Origin: Thermotoga sp.
Lineage (GTDB): Bacteria > Thermotogota > Thermotogae > Mesoaciditogales > Mesoaciditogaceae
Assembly (NCBI GenBank): GCA_020722015.1
Contig: DYLQ01000014.1
Span: 1-42,838 of the forward strand
Length of the DNA stretch: 42,838 bases
Reading direction: 5' to 3'
Shown here: positions 30,213-38,828 of the stretch, piece after piece
How the letters are laid out: every line of letters begins with the position of its first letter
Numbering within the stretch: the first letter of the stretch is position 1
Notes under the pieces: generated by a model
The model's database searches: none
Told to the model about the DNA's origin: nothing
What the model saw: only the letters and a program-made list of their open reading frames with translations
Translations under genes and position numbers: made by a program

Positions 30213-32568
30213 GATCTATTCCCAAATCTATTTTCAAAGCCTCACTGACATCTTCAACGTAATTTATCTTGATATCCGCAATTACATCTTCTTTCATCTT
30301 TTTAACCATAGGCTCATTTGCTTTTGGAACTATGACTTCTTTTATACCAAATCTTTTTGCTGCAAGTAATTTTTCCTTTAAACCGCCGATCGCCAAAACT
30401 TTACCGTTAAGGGTTATTTCTCCGGTCATTGCGACATCACTTCTTACTGGCTTTCCCGTTACCACAGAACACAAAGAAGTAAGAATTGCAACCCCTGCGG
30501 AAGGACCATCTTTTGGGATAGCGCCTTCAGGTGCGTGTATGTGAAAATCGTGCGTTTTAAAGAATTCCGCCTTATCTTGACAAAGATTTTTGCAAAGTGT
30601 CATCGCGATCGTTACGGATTCTTTCATGACATTTCCAAGATTTCCGGTTATCAGAGTCTGAGAATTTCCAGGAACTGCCGTTGCCTCTATTACGAGTACT
30701 TCTCCGCCTGTAGGCGTCCATGCAAGACCAATGGTTTCGCCAACGGTTGGTACTTTTGGTATCTGAGATCTGACAAGCATGGGAGCGCCCAACATTTCTT
30801 CAACCGATTTTGATCCTATCTTCAGTTCAGAGTCTTTACCCATCGCATTTCTTGCAACTTTTCTCAAGAGTTTTGAGATTACCCTTTCAAGGTTTCTTAC
30901 CCCAGATTCAAGTGTGTAATCTTCGATCATCTTTTCAACGGCTTCATTTGTTATTTCAAGGTTAATGCCTTCCATTCCATATTCTTTTATCAACTTGGGA
31001 ATAAGGAATCTTTTCGATATTTCTATTTTTTCTTGAAAGGTATAACCGGGGATTTCGATAATCTCCATTCTATCTGCAAGCGCCGGTGGTATTGGTTCTA
31101 CCGTATTTGCGGTGGTAACAAATACAACATCTGATAGATCGAACGGAAGCTCAATGTAATTATCTATGAAATGAGAATTTTCCTCTGGATCGAGTACTTC
31201 GAGCAAGGCCGCAGCGGGATCACCTTGAAATGAAATTCCCATTTTGTCTATCTCGTCGAGAAGGATAACCGGATTTTTAACGCCAACTTTTACGATCGTT
31301 TGAATTAAACGGCCAGGAAGTGCACCGATGTAAGTTCTTCTATGACCTCTTATTTCTGCTTCGTCTCTCATGCCACCGAGTGTTATTTGACCGAACTTTC
31401 TGTTAAGTGCTTTTGCCAAAGACATACCAAGCGAGGTTTTCCCAACACCAGGAGGTCCAACAAGGCATAATATGGGCGATTTAGCCGTACTGCTGAAATT
31501 TTTGATCGCTATGTAATCCAAAATTCTATCTTTAACATCTTCAAGACCGTAGTGATCTGCTTCAAGCACTTTTGAGGCTCTGCTTATATTCACATCTTCT
31601 TTTGTTTTTTCGTACCACGGTATATCAAACAACCAGTCGATGTAATTTCTTGAAACGGTTGCTTCAGGTGAAGAAGGGTACATCTTTTCAAATCTATTTA
31701 TTTCTTTTTCTATTGTCTTTTTTACTTCTGTGGGATATTTTTTACGTTTCAATTTTTCTCTCAACTCGTCAGCTTCGGAAGTATCATCTCCAAGTTCACT
31801 CTTTATAGTTTCCATCTTTTCTCGAAGATAAAATTCTTTTTGACCTTTATCTATTTTCTCTTTCACCTTGTCGTCGATATCGGCTTCAATTTTCAAAAAT
31901 GCTATCTCTGAATTTAAATATCTAAGAAATTCTATGATTCTATCTTTCGGATCCACCATCTCAAGAAATCTCTGTTTGTTTTCCAAATTCATTTCTGTAA
32001 AAGAAATTATCGTGTCCACAAGTCTATCTGGATCATCGATAAGTGCGAGTTCTGATACAGCGTCTTCAGGAAGCTTTTTCGTCATCTCGAAATATTTCAT
32101 GGCTTTATTTTTCAGAAGCCTTATGACAGCCATAAGGTCTTTGGATTTTCTTACCTTTTTTTCAAGTGCTTCGTATTTGCAGAGCAAAAAAGGTTCTTTC
32201 TGAGTGTATTTGGTTATTTTCACACGAATTATGCCCTCGGCAATGGCTCTTATACTTCCGTCCTGAAGTTTGACAAGTTGAAGCAAACGTGAAAATGTTC
32301 CTATTTCGTAAAGATCTCCAACATCTGGAATCTGAACATTCTGGTTTTTTTGCGATACAAGTATAAGATAACGTTCTTCATTTTCAACAACTTTATCGAG
32401 TGCTTTTATGGCAGATTCTCTTTCTACATGAAAAGGTACCAGTGCTGTCGGAAAAGCAACATCATTGCCTTTTAAAGGTACACATGGAAGTTGTTCAGGA
32501 GGCATGGTTACTTTTTCTTTGTGATTTGCAATTCCATTTGATTTCTTATTTTTTGACAGAAAAATCAC
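30202..32568 (-). CDS. lon: ATP-dependent protease La
   Basis: This 788-residue LonA protease has an N-terminal substrate domain (LPCVPLKGNDVAFPTALVPF), an AAA+ module with Walker A LVGPPGVGKTSLG and Walker B ILLDEIDKMG, and a C-terminal Ser-Lys protease with nucleophile in EGAIPKDGPSAGVAIL and the lysine in GLKEKLLAAKRFGIKEVIVP. It degrades damaged and regulatory proteins in the cytosol. The GTG at 32568 overlaps tsaE by 23 bases; its Shine-Dalgarno is weak, and the true start is uncertain by up to 22 codons because the family normally begins close to LPCVPL. Confidence 0.95.
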   Translation of the reverse strand: MIFLSKNKKSNGIANHKEKVTMPPEQLPCVPLKGNDVAFPTALVPFHVERESAIKALDKVVENEERYLILVSQKNQNVQIPDVGDLYEIGTFSRLLQLVKLQDGSIRAIAEGIIRVKITKYTQKEPFLLCKYEALEKKVRKSKDLMAVIRLLKNKAMKYFEMTKKLPEDAVSELALIDDPDRLVDTIISFTEMNLENKQRFLEMVDPKDRIIEFLRYLNSEIAFLKIEADIDDKVKEKIDKGQKEFYLREKMETIKSELGDDTSEADELREKLKRKKYPTEVKKTIEKEINRFEKMYPSSPEATVSRNYIDWLFDIPWYEKTKEDVNISRASKVLEADHYGLEDVKDRILDYIAIKNFSSTAKSPILCLVGPPGVGKTSLGMSLAKALNRKFGQITLGGMRDEAEIRGHRRTYIGALPGRLIQTIVKVGVKNPVILLDEIDKMGISFQGDPAAALLEVLDPEENSHFIDNYIELPFDLSDVVFVTTANTVEPIPPALADRMEIIEIPGYTFQEKIEISKRFLIPKLIKEYGMEGINLEITNEAVEKMIEDYTLESGVRNLERVISKLLRKVARNAMGKDSELKIGSKSVEEMLGAPMLVRSQIPKVPTVGETIGLAWTPTGGEVLVIEATAVPGNSQTLITGNLGNVMKESVTIAMTLCKNLCQDKAEFFKTHDFHIHAPEGAIPKDGPSAGVAILTSLCSVVTGKPVRSDVAMTGEITLNGKVLAIGGLKEKLLAAKRFGIKEVIVPKANEPMVKKMKEDVIADIKINYVEDVSEALKIDLGIDHVR

Positions 32569-33019
32569 CTCTTAAAAACGATTGATCGTAAAGTTCGCCA
32601 TTTGAAGACAACTTTACATTTCTATGATTCTCATCGACAAACTCAAACTCTATTTTGAAGTAATTTGCAGGTGCATGAGTACCAAGTTTGTCAGGCCATT
32701 CTATAAGACAGATACCATCAGATTCAAGATAATCCTCTATTGGAAGTTCTTCAACCTCGTTTTCACTTAACCTGAAGAGGTCGATATGATGGATCTTAAA
32801 ACGGCTCTGATACTCATTTACTATGGTGAAAGTTGGACTCGTAACCTTACGTCCATTTCCATCGAGAGATTCAACCAAATAACGTACAAAAGTCGTCTTG
32901 CCGCTTCCCAAATCTCCTTTGAGAAGCACAATACTTCCGTTGAAGAGTATTTCAACTATTTTTTTTGCTATTTCTCTAAGTTCTTGCTCATCGACGTTTT
33001 GAAATAAAGCTATCATCAT
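32546..33019 (-). CDS. tsaE: tRNA threonylcarbamoyladenosine ATPase TsaE
   Basis: TsaE is the ATPase partner of TsaB/TsaD in making t6A37 of ANN-decoding tRNAs. The ~157-residue protein has P-loop KGDLGSGKTTFVRYL, SPTFTIVNEY, HIDLFRL and LIEWPDKL, all diagnostic. A much longer in-frame extension upstream is antisense to the next gene and is rejected. The start is ATG 33019 or 33016; a TATAAT (33029-33024) ends 4 bases before it, suggesting a leaderless or nearly leaderless message. It begins the long minus-strand operon. Confidence 0.93.
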   Translation of the reverse strand: MMIALFQNVDEQELREIAKKIVEILFNGSIVLLKGDLGSGKTTFVRYLVESLDGNGRKVTSPTFTIVNEYQSRFKIHHIDLFRLSENEVEELPIEDYLESDGICLIEWPDKLGTHAPANYFKIEFEFVDENHRNVKLSSNGELYDQSFLRGDFSVKK

Positions 33020-33026
33020 GTATATT
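32999..33026 (+). promoter_or_regulatory. Promoter of the hydrolase-gluconokinase operon
   Basis: TTGAAA (32999-33004), a 16-base spacer, TATATT (33021-33026). It overlaps the tsaE start codons and the minus-strand TATAAT at 33029-33024, so the two divergent promoters cannot easily be used at once. Confidence 0.5.
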
Positions 33027-33047
33027 ATAACAGAAGAGGTGATTTGA

Positions 33048-34333
33048 ATGAAAAAGTTTGTGTTTGTCCTTTTGACTTTAACTTTTCCCATGATCATCTT
33101 TGCAAATGACAACCTGCAAGTTGCCAAGGAATTCATGATGAATCTATCCACGGGAAATTTCACGTCGGCGGAATCCATGTACGATGAAGCCATGATGGCA
33201 GCATTACCGTTATCCAAAACCGAGGCTATCTGGAATCAAGTAGAAAGCCAGGTCGGGAAATTTCAATCCATAGAAGGCGTCAAAATATCTAACGTGGAAA
33301 ATTACACGGTCTTTGTCTTCACGGTTAAATTTTCAAGCGCATCGCTTGACGTGACAGTTACAATCGATCAAAACTCAAAAGTTGCAGGGCTTTTTTTAAA
33401 AATGCCACACCTACTTATTCAATCCCTTCTTACGTAGATCTGTCAAAATTCGAAATTAGAAAGATCACAATTGGAAATGATTTGAAAGTCCCAGCGGAGA
33501 TCACAATTCCACAAGGTAAAGGGCCTTTCCCCGCTGTTATCTTGATCTCAGGTTCCGGTCCGGAAGACATGAATGAGTCGATTGGCCCAAACAGACCTTT
33601 TGAAGATATCGCTTATGGTCTTTCTTCGATGAGTATAGTCGTTCTAAGGTACGACAAAAGTACTTACGTTTACCCCAAAGATTTTCAGGATGGGAAGATA
33701 TCGGTTAATCTTGAAAATGAATATTTCAAAGATGCCATCGACGGCATAAACTTTTTGAAAAACCAGAACTACGTTGGAAAGATATTTATCCTTGGTCACA
33801 GCGAAGGAGGTTATCTTGCACCGGAAATTGCCAAAATATCTGGGGATATGTCAGGAATAATCATGCTGGCCGCACCTGCAAGAAGTTTACAGGATTTAGA
33901 GATCGATCAGCTTGAATATCTCATCTCTTTGTCCCGCAATGCCACTGAAATATCCGTGATGAAATCCGTAATAGCCCAACTTAAGGGCATAAACGATCAT
34001 GCCCTTAAAAATTCCGATATGGTCATGGGCGCTCCTGCGAGCTATTATTATGAGCTTGGAAAATATAATCCCGTTGATATTTTAAAGACTTTGGACATGC
34101 CCGTCATTATAATGCAGGGCGGAAAAGACTATCAAGTGACAAAGAAAGACTTTGATATTTTCAAATCCACATTTGGTAAAGATGAAAATTATACATTTAA
34201 ATGGTATCCGGACCTTTATCACCTTTTCATAAAATGGGATGGTACGCCATCCCCGGATGAGTACCTTGTTGAAGGTCATGTCAGTGTTGACGTTATAGAC
34301 GAGATATCTACATGGATCAAAAATAATTCATGA
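33048..34333 (+). pseudogene. DUF3887-alpha/beta hydrolase, interrupted by a -1 frameshift
   Basis: Two frames make one recognisable protein. The first (33048-33437) gives a signal peptide (MKKFVFVLLTLTFPMIIFA) and a DUF3887 domain. The second, open from 33398 in the -1 frame, gives a secreted alpha/beta hydrolase with nucleophile GHSEGGYLAPEIA, Asp in MQGGKDYQV and His in PDLYHLF. They join without loss at T7A5 (33391-33402). The zero-frame codons TTT-TTA preceded by T form U-UUU-UUA (33392-33398). Frameshifted reading gives VAGLF(L/F)KNATPTYSIPSYVDLS and ~428 residues. It is a mutation, a sequencing error or programmed slippage. The 3' end overlaps gntK (ATGA). Confidence 0.8.
33392..33398 (+). 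other. Candidate slippery heptamer
   Basis: T TTT TTA in the correct X-XXY-YYZ phase, at the exact place where the reading frame must move by -1. It is the same heptamer used in HIV-1 gag-pol. The run T7 followed by A5 could also cause transcriptional slippage or a base-call error. Confidence 0.5.
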
Positions 34334-35808
34334 AGTGCATCATAGGTACAGACATCGGTACAACGACAACAAAAACGATGGCTTACGATTTGAACGGTAG
34401 GGTGGTAGCCAGGTCTGAACTTGGTTACAAGCTTTTGATGCCACAAATGGGAATGATCGAACAAGATCCAGACGAGATCTTCAAGTCTGTACTTGGTTCA
34501 ATCAAAGCAGTCGTAAGGCAAATAGGGAAAAACGGTACGATCGTCGGCGTGAGTTTCAGCGGTGCCATGCACAGTGTTATTCCCGTTGATGAAAACGGAA
34601 ATAAACTCATGAATGCAATGATCTGGGCTGATACTCGAAGTGTTAGGATATCGCAAAATCTTAGAAATAGCGATGAAGGTCTTTTGATCTACAAGCACAC
34701 AGGCACACCCATTCATTCCATGTTGCCGCTTTGCAAGATCATGTGGTTGAAAGACAACATGAATGAAATCTTCAAAAGGACGTCGAAGTTCATCTCCATA
34801 AAAGAGTATATCCTTTACAAACTTTTCGGTTTTTACGTGGTCGATCATTCAATGGCCTCTGGAACGGGTTTTTTGAATCTTAAAAAACTTAAATGGCACG
34901 ATATGTCTTTAAAGATTGCCGGTATAAGAGAAAACATGTTGTCAGAGCTCGTACCTGTGGATTACGTTTTAAGAGGAATCGATCGTGCGTACGCGTCCAA
35001 GATGGAGATAGATCCTGAAACTCCATTTGTCATCGGCGGGGCAGACGGACCATTGGCAAATCTCGGATCGGCTGCCATAAGTCAGGGTATAGCATCTGTA
35101 AGTTTGGGCACGAGTGGGGCAATAAGGACCATTTCCAACACGCCCATCGTCGATCCAAAGATGAGAACTTTTACCTATATACTTGACGAATCACATTTCA
35201 CCATAGGTGGTTCGATAAGTAATGCTGGGATTGCCCTTAAATGGTTTACGGACAACCTCATAGGCGGTGAAATCGAATCGACGATGAAAAGCATTTCAAA
35301 GGTAAAGGCCGGATCAGATGGGCTCATATTTTTGCCTCACATAACGGGTGAAAGGGCGCCATACTGGAACGCAAATCTAAGAGGGGCTTTTGTCGGTATG
35401 AACGTTTATCATAAAAGGCCGCATTTTTTGAGGGCTGTACTCGAGGGAATAGGTTACAGTCTTTACGATGTAAGCCTTGCTCTTGAGGATGTCTACGGAA
35501 AAATAGAGGAAATACATCTGACGGGAGGCATGACAAAATCGATCCTTTCTACGAAAATACTCATCGATATCCTTGGAAAAAGGGCAATGATCTTTAAAGA
35601 TAAAGATAGCTCTGCTTTTGGTGCCGCGATCGTTGGCATGAAGGCGCTTAATATCATAGATAGTTTGGATGATTCCAAAAAATTCTTTCATACCTCCAGG
35701 ATGTACCTTCCCAATGCGGAAAACCACGATATTTACATGAAGATCTTCAAAGCTTATAAAGCCCTTCACGAAGATCTTAAAAATGATTTTGAAAGTATAA
35801 TTGTATGA
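34330..35808 (+). CDS. gntK: FGGY-family carbohydrate kinase, probable gluconokinase
   Basis: The 492-residue kinase has phosphate motif 1 IIGTDIGTTTTKTMAYD, SFSGAMHSVIPVDENG, MIWADTRS, the gluconokinase-like TGTPIHSMLPLCKIMWL, the catalytic-site run IGGADGPLANLGS, SLGTSGAIR and adenosine motif HLTGGMTKS. It phosphorylates a sugar or aldonate; the PIHSMLPLCKI run points to gluconate, and the following lactonase gene agrees. Xylulose or another pentulose remains possible. Its ATG overlaps the hydrolase stop. Confidence 0.9.
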   Translation: MKCIIGTDIGTTTTKTMAYDLNGRVVARSELGYKLLMPQMGMIEQDPDEIFKSVLGSIKAVVRQIGKNGTIVGVSFSGAMHSVIPVDENGNKLMNAMIWADTRSVRISQNLRNSDEGLLIYKHTGTPIHSMLPLCKIMWLKDNMNEIFKRTSKFISIKEYILYKLFGFYVVDHSMASGTGFLNLKKLKWHDMSLKIAGIRENMLSELVPVDYVLRGIDRAYASKMEIDPETPFVIGGADGPLANLGSAAISQGIASVSLGTSGAIRTISNTPIVDPKMRTFTYILDESHFTIGGSISNAGIALKWFTDNLIGGEIESTMKSISKVKAGSDGLIFLPHITGERAPYWNANLRGAFVGMNVYHKRPHFLRAVLEGIGYSLYDVSLALEDVYGKIEEIHLTGGMTKSILSTKILIDILGKRAMIFKDKDSSAFGAAIVGMKALNIIDSLDDSKKFFHTSRMYLPNAENHDIYMKIFKAYKALHEDLKNDFESIIV

Positions 35809-35838
35809 AAGTGAATTTGGCGAAAGGAAGTGTAAGAC

Positions 35839-36719
35839 ATGGAAGAAGTGGAACTTTTGCTTGATGCAAAAGCGATCGTCGCCGAAAGTCCATCGTGGGA
35901 TGTTGAAAAACATCTGCTTTACTGGGTCGATATAGACGGGAAGAAAGTTCACATCTACGATCCGTCAAAGAATGAAGATAAGGCCATAGAGGCCGGTCAA
36001 TACGTTGGAGCCATCGCGCCGAAGAAATCAGGAGGTGCTATTCTTGCGATGCACCATGGGATTTATTTTCTCAACTTTGAAACGGAGAAATTCACCTTCG
36101 TATTCGATCCGGAAAGTGATAAACCAGACAACAGATTTAACGATGGAAAATGCGATGCGGCTGGCCGATTTTGGGCAGGAACTATGAGTTTTGGCGAAAA
36201 GGAACCCTTGGGTTCGTTTTACAGAATAGATCGAGATCGCAGTGTGACAAAGATGTTTGATAAAGTAACGGTTTCCAACGGAATTGCGTGGAATCCGGAT
36301 AACACGATCATGTATTACATAGATACGCCGACGAAAATTGTCTTTGCATTTGATTTCGATCTCAAGACGGGATCGCTTTCCAACAGACGAACTGTGGTCA
36401 GAGTTCCTGATGGTCAAGGCTCTCCAGATGGTATGACATCCGATTCAGAAGGAATGATATGGGTAGCTCACTGGGGCGGATGGCGGGTTTCAAGATGGGA
36501 TCCTCGTAATGGAAAATTGATGGAAGTCGTAGATATTCCCGTTGAAAAGGTAACTTCATGCGTTTTCGGAGGAGAAGATCTCGATGAACTTTACATAACA
36601 ACGGCAAGCCGCGGCTTAAGTTCAGAAGATCTAAAAAAGCAATCCCACGCAGGTGGTATTTTCGAATTGAAAACACACGTTAGGGGTACGCCAACTTATT
36701 CTTACGACGAAAAAAATAG
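35839..36719 (+). CDS. SMP-30/gluconolactonase family lactonase
   Basis: This six-bladed propeller hydrolyses aldonolactones. Metal ligands appear in VAESPSWD (Glu), RFNDGKCDAAGRFWAG (Asn/Asp), VTVSNGIAWNPD (Asn) and QGSPDGMTSDSEG (Asp). The normal family end is reached at THVRGTPTYSYD. There an A7 run (36710-36716) stands immediately before TAG (36717-36719), which is out of frame by one base; as written the frame continues to 36848 through a terminator and into the opposing gene. I annotate the expected end (about 293 residues). The ATG follows AAGGAAGTG. Lactonase and gluconokinase together convert an aldonolactone to a phosphorylated aldonate. Confidence 0.85.
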
Positions 36720-36744
36720 GCAGGTCATAGCCTGCCTATTTTTT
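36711..36744. terminator. Strong bidirectional terminator
   Basis: A 14-bp stem AAAAAATAGGCAGG / CCTGCCTATTTTTT with a 6-base loop, flanked by A and T runs on both sides. It serves the SMP-30 gene and the convergent HKD gene. Confidence 0.93.
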
Positions 36745-38814
36745 TCAATTCACCGATACGGCGTATATCTCATGTATGTCTTTGTATTGAACAGATATTC
36801 CTACGACCGTAACCGTACTTCCGTTTTTAGGCAAGGTGCCTTTTGACATATATACAGTTGCCGGACCGGATCCATCGTTAACGTCAAACATGGTTCCCTT
36901 TGCGTTTGAAACAACGCCCGTAACTTCAACCAAAATCTCGGAATATTTTGCAAAATCTCCGGTTTTTATGATTAAAGGCGTAGGTGCTGCAGTATGACCA
37001 ATCACTTTCACGGATGTCACATCAACTTCAAAAGAATTGTTGTATGAAGTGAAATTCCCCGAAAATTCGACTATATCTCCCGGCTTTATCTTTCCATATT
37101 GACCGTAAATTCTCAAACCATATCCATTTGAGAAAACGTAAGCGTTGGAAGCGCTCACAACGGCCGATACAACGCCTGTCGACTTAATGGTTTGGTTGAA
37201 ATACACCTGTACATTTGAAAGCAATTCTGAAAGTGTCGGACTTGTGTTCAGATGAATGGTTTCAAGGATGGGCGTGTAGGTGTTGGCGGCGTAAAAGTTG
37301 GTTGCCGCAAGTACGTAATTGCCATTGTCGTTTAATATTATTCCCTGAGCGTAAACATCGGTACCATCGCTAACCGGTGGCATCATACCGAGAGAAGAGA
37401 ATCTAACCAATTGACCATCTTTGTTCATCAGATAAGTGCCTGTGTCCGAAACCTTTACCGTTCCCTTCAAAAGTACGGATAAGCCATCGTAATTTGCCAG
37501 TTTGTCAAATGACGGTTGGAATGGAAAAGAAAGCAGGTTTTCAGATATGACTTCAGGTAATGTAACGGCCGCTATCTCGAGTTGGCCTCTGTAAGTATCA
37601 ACGGATCCTACCACACGAACGGTTTGACCGGGCTTGAGGACAAGTTCAGGATTGGCAACACTTCCGAGCCAAAGCTCTATTCCCGCTATCTTCCCTCCAT
37701 AAGAGTATGACATGAAGACCGTCGGCCCGAAGACGCCTTCGATTGTTCCGATGGTTTTGACGAGTTTATTTGCGTATGTGTAAGGGCTTGAAACTATTTG
37801 GGTCAAAAGTGCTGTCTGTGAAGTGGGTAATTCGGCAGGCATAATCGAAACGTCGGCCCATAACGCGTCAAATTGGGAGGTGGCCTGAGATATCAAAGGC
37901 TTATTCGAAAGTATTATTCCAACCTCTCTGTTTTGCATCATAGAAGTATAGGAGACATTTTCCGATCCTATGAAAAGATAATTGTCATCCGAAATGATCA
38001 TCTTGGCATGAACAAAAGGTTCTTTAAGAATTCCAACCTTTACACCTGCCTTTGCAAGTAGGGCAAGGTTGTATTTGTTTGACATGGATTTTACGCTTGT
38101 TTCAGGCTCTATGAGTCTGACATTAACTCCCCTTTGTGCCGCATTTTCAAGGGCTGTAAAGACCTTCCCTTCAGGTACCTCTTCTTCTGCCATTGAAATG
38201 GACGTTTTTGCGCTGTTTATGAGCCATACAAGGTCATTTTCACTTCCGGGGCTTAACACAAGATATTCTCTCGGAGCAGATCCGACCTTTGTGTTATTCC
38301 AATCGGCATGGAAGACCTGAAGCAACGCATTCACTATCTGCGGATCGGAGGTCATGACGTTTGCTTCGAAATTCTGTGATATACCGCTGTAAGTGAAGTT
38401 TGATGTGCCAAAAATAGCGTACGAATCATCCACAATCATTACTTTTGCATGGTCGAATGTAAACCGCGATGGCGCCCATTGGACCTGAGCACCCATCGAT
38501 GTGAATGTCTTGTAGGCAAAATCGGCTTGTGCCTGCATGTTGTAAGGATGTTGTTCGAGTATAACCTGAACTTTGACACCACGGTTTATCGCGCTTTGAA
38601 CGGTGTTGAAGATGTCATTTGCGGTCACAACGTACATTTCGATCTTCAAAGACGATTTCGCGCTTTTTATGGCACTTAGAAACGGTGTCTCACCCGCGGC
38701 CGGTTCGAAGAAGATACTCGTCACACTTGATGGTGAACTCACGATAGGCTGTGAAAAGGCCATTAGGCTTAACACAGCGGCAAGAAGAAAAACAAGAACG
38801 GACAACTTCTTCAT
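36745..38814 (-). CDS. Secreted phospholipase D-like (HKD) protein with OB-fold-like repeats
   Basis: The 689-residue protein has a signal peptide (KKLSVLVFLLAAVLSLMAFS). Two HxKx4D motifs follow, HAKVMIVDDSYAIFGTSN (~residue 123) and HAKMIISDDNYLFIGSEN (~270), so both halves of a PLD active site are present. From ~340 to the end are three or four beta-rich segments (VKTIGTIEGVFG, VLLKGTVKVSDTG, IKSTGVVSAVVSA, VEVTGVVSNAKGT) like the OB-folds attached to secreted nucleases of the YhcR type. It may cut nucleic acid or phospholipid outside the cytoplasm. ATG 38814 follows GGAGGTGG, 14 bases after sbcC. Confidence 0.87.
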   Translation of the reverse strand: MKKLSVLVFLLAAVLSLMAFSQPIVSSPSSVTSIFFEPAAGETPFLSAIKSAKSSLKIEMYVVTANDIFNTVQSAINRGVKVQVILEQHPYNMQAQADFAYKTFTSMGAQVQWAPSRFTFDHAKVMIVDDSYAIFGTSNFTYSGISQNFEANVMTSDPQIVNALLQVFHADWNNTKVGSAPREYLVLSPGSENDLVWLINSAKTSISMAEEEVPEGKVFTALENAAQRGVNVRLIEPETSVKSMSNKYNLALLAKAGVKVGILKEPFVHAKMIISDDNYLFIGSENVSYTSMMQNREVGIILSNKPLISQATSQFDALWADVSIMPAELPTSQTALLTQIVSSPYTYANKLVKTIGTIEGVFGPTVFMSYSYGGKIAGIELWLGSVANPELVLKPGQTVRVVGSVDTYRGQLEIAAVTLPEVISENLLSFPFQPSFDKLANYDGLSVLLKGTVKVSDTGTYLMNKDGQLVRFSSLGMMPPVSDGTDVYAQGIILNDNGNYVLAATNFYAANTYTPILETIHLNTSPTLSELLSNVQVYFNQTIKSTGVVSAVVSASNAYVFSNGYGLRIYGQYGKIKPGDIVEFSGNFTSYNNSFEVDVTSVKVIGHTAAPTPLIIKTGDFAKYSEILVEVTGVVSNAKGTMFDVNDGSGPATVYMSKGTLPKNGSTVTVVGISVQYKDIHEIYAVSVN

Positions 38815-38828
38815 ACTTCCACCTCCAT

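Noticed and set aside
33020-33217. 66-residue N-terminal extension of TsaE
   Set aside because: It is antisense to the signal peptide of the hydrolase gene and not part of the TsaE family; the start at 33019 fits.
35377-35952. 191-codon minus-strand open frame
   Set aside because: Antisense to gluconokinase and SMP-30, no family resemblance or start signals.
36720-36848. C-terminal extension of SMP-30 beyond the family end
   Set aside because: It translates a terminator hairpin and the antisense of the HKD gene's end; best explained by a missing base at the A7 run.
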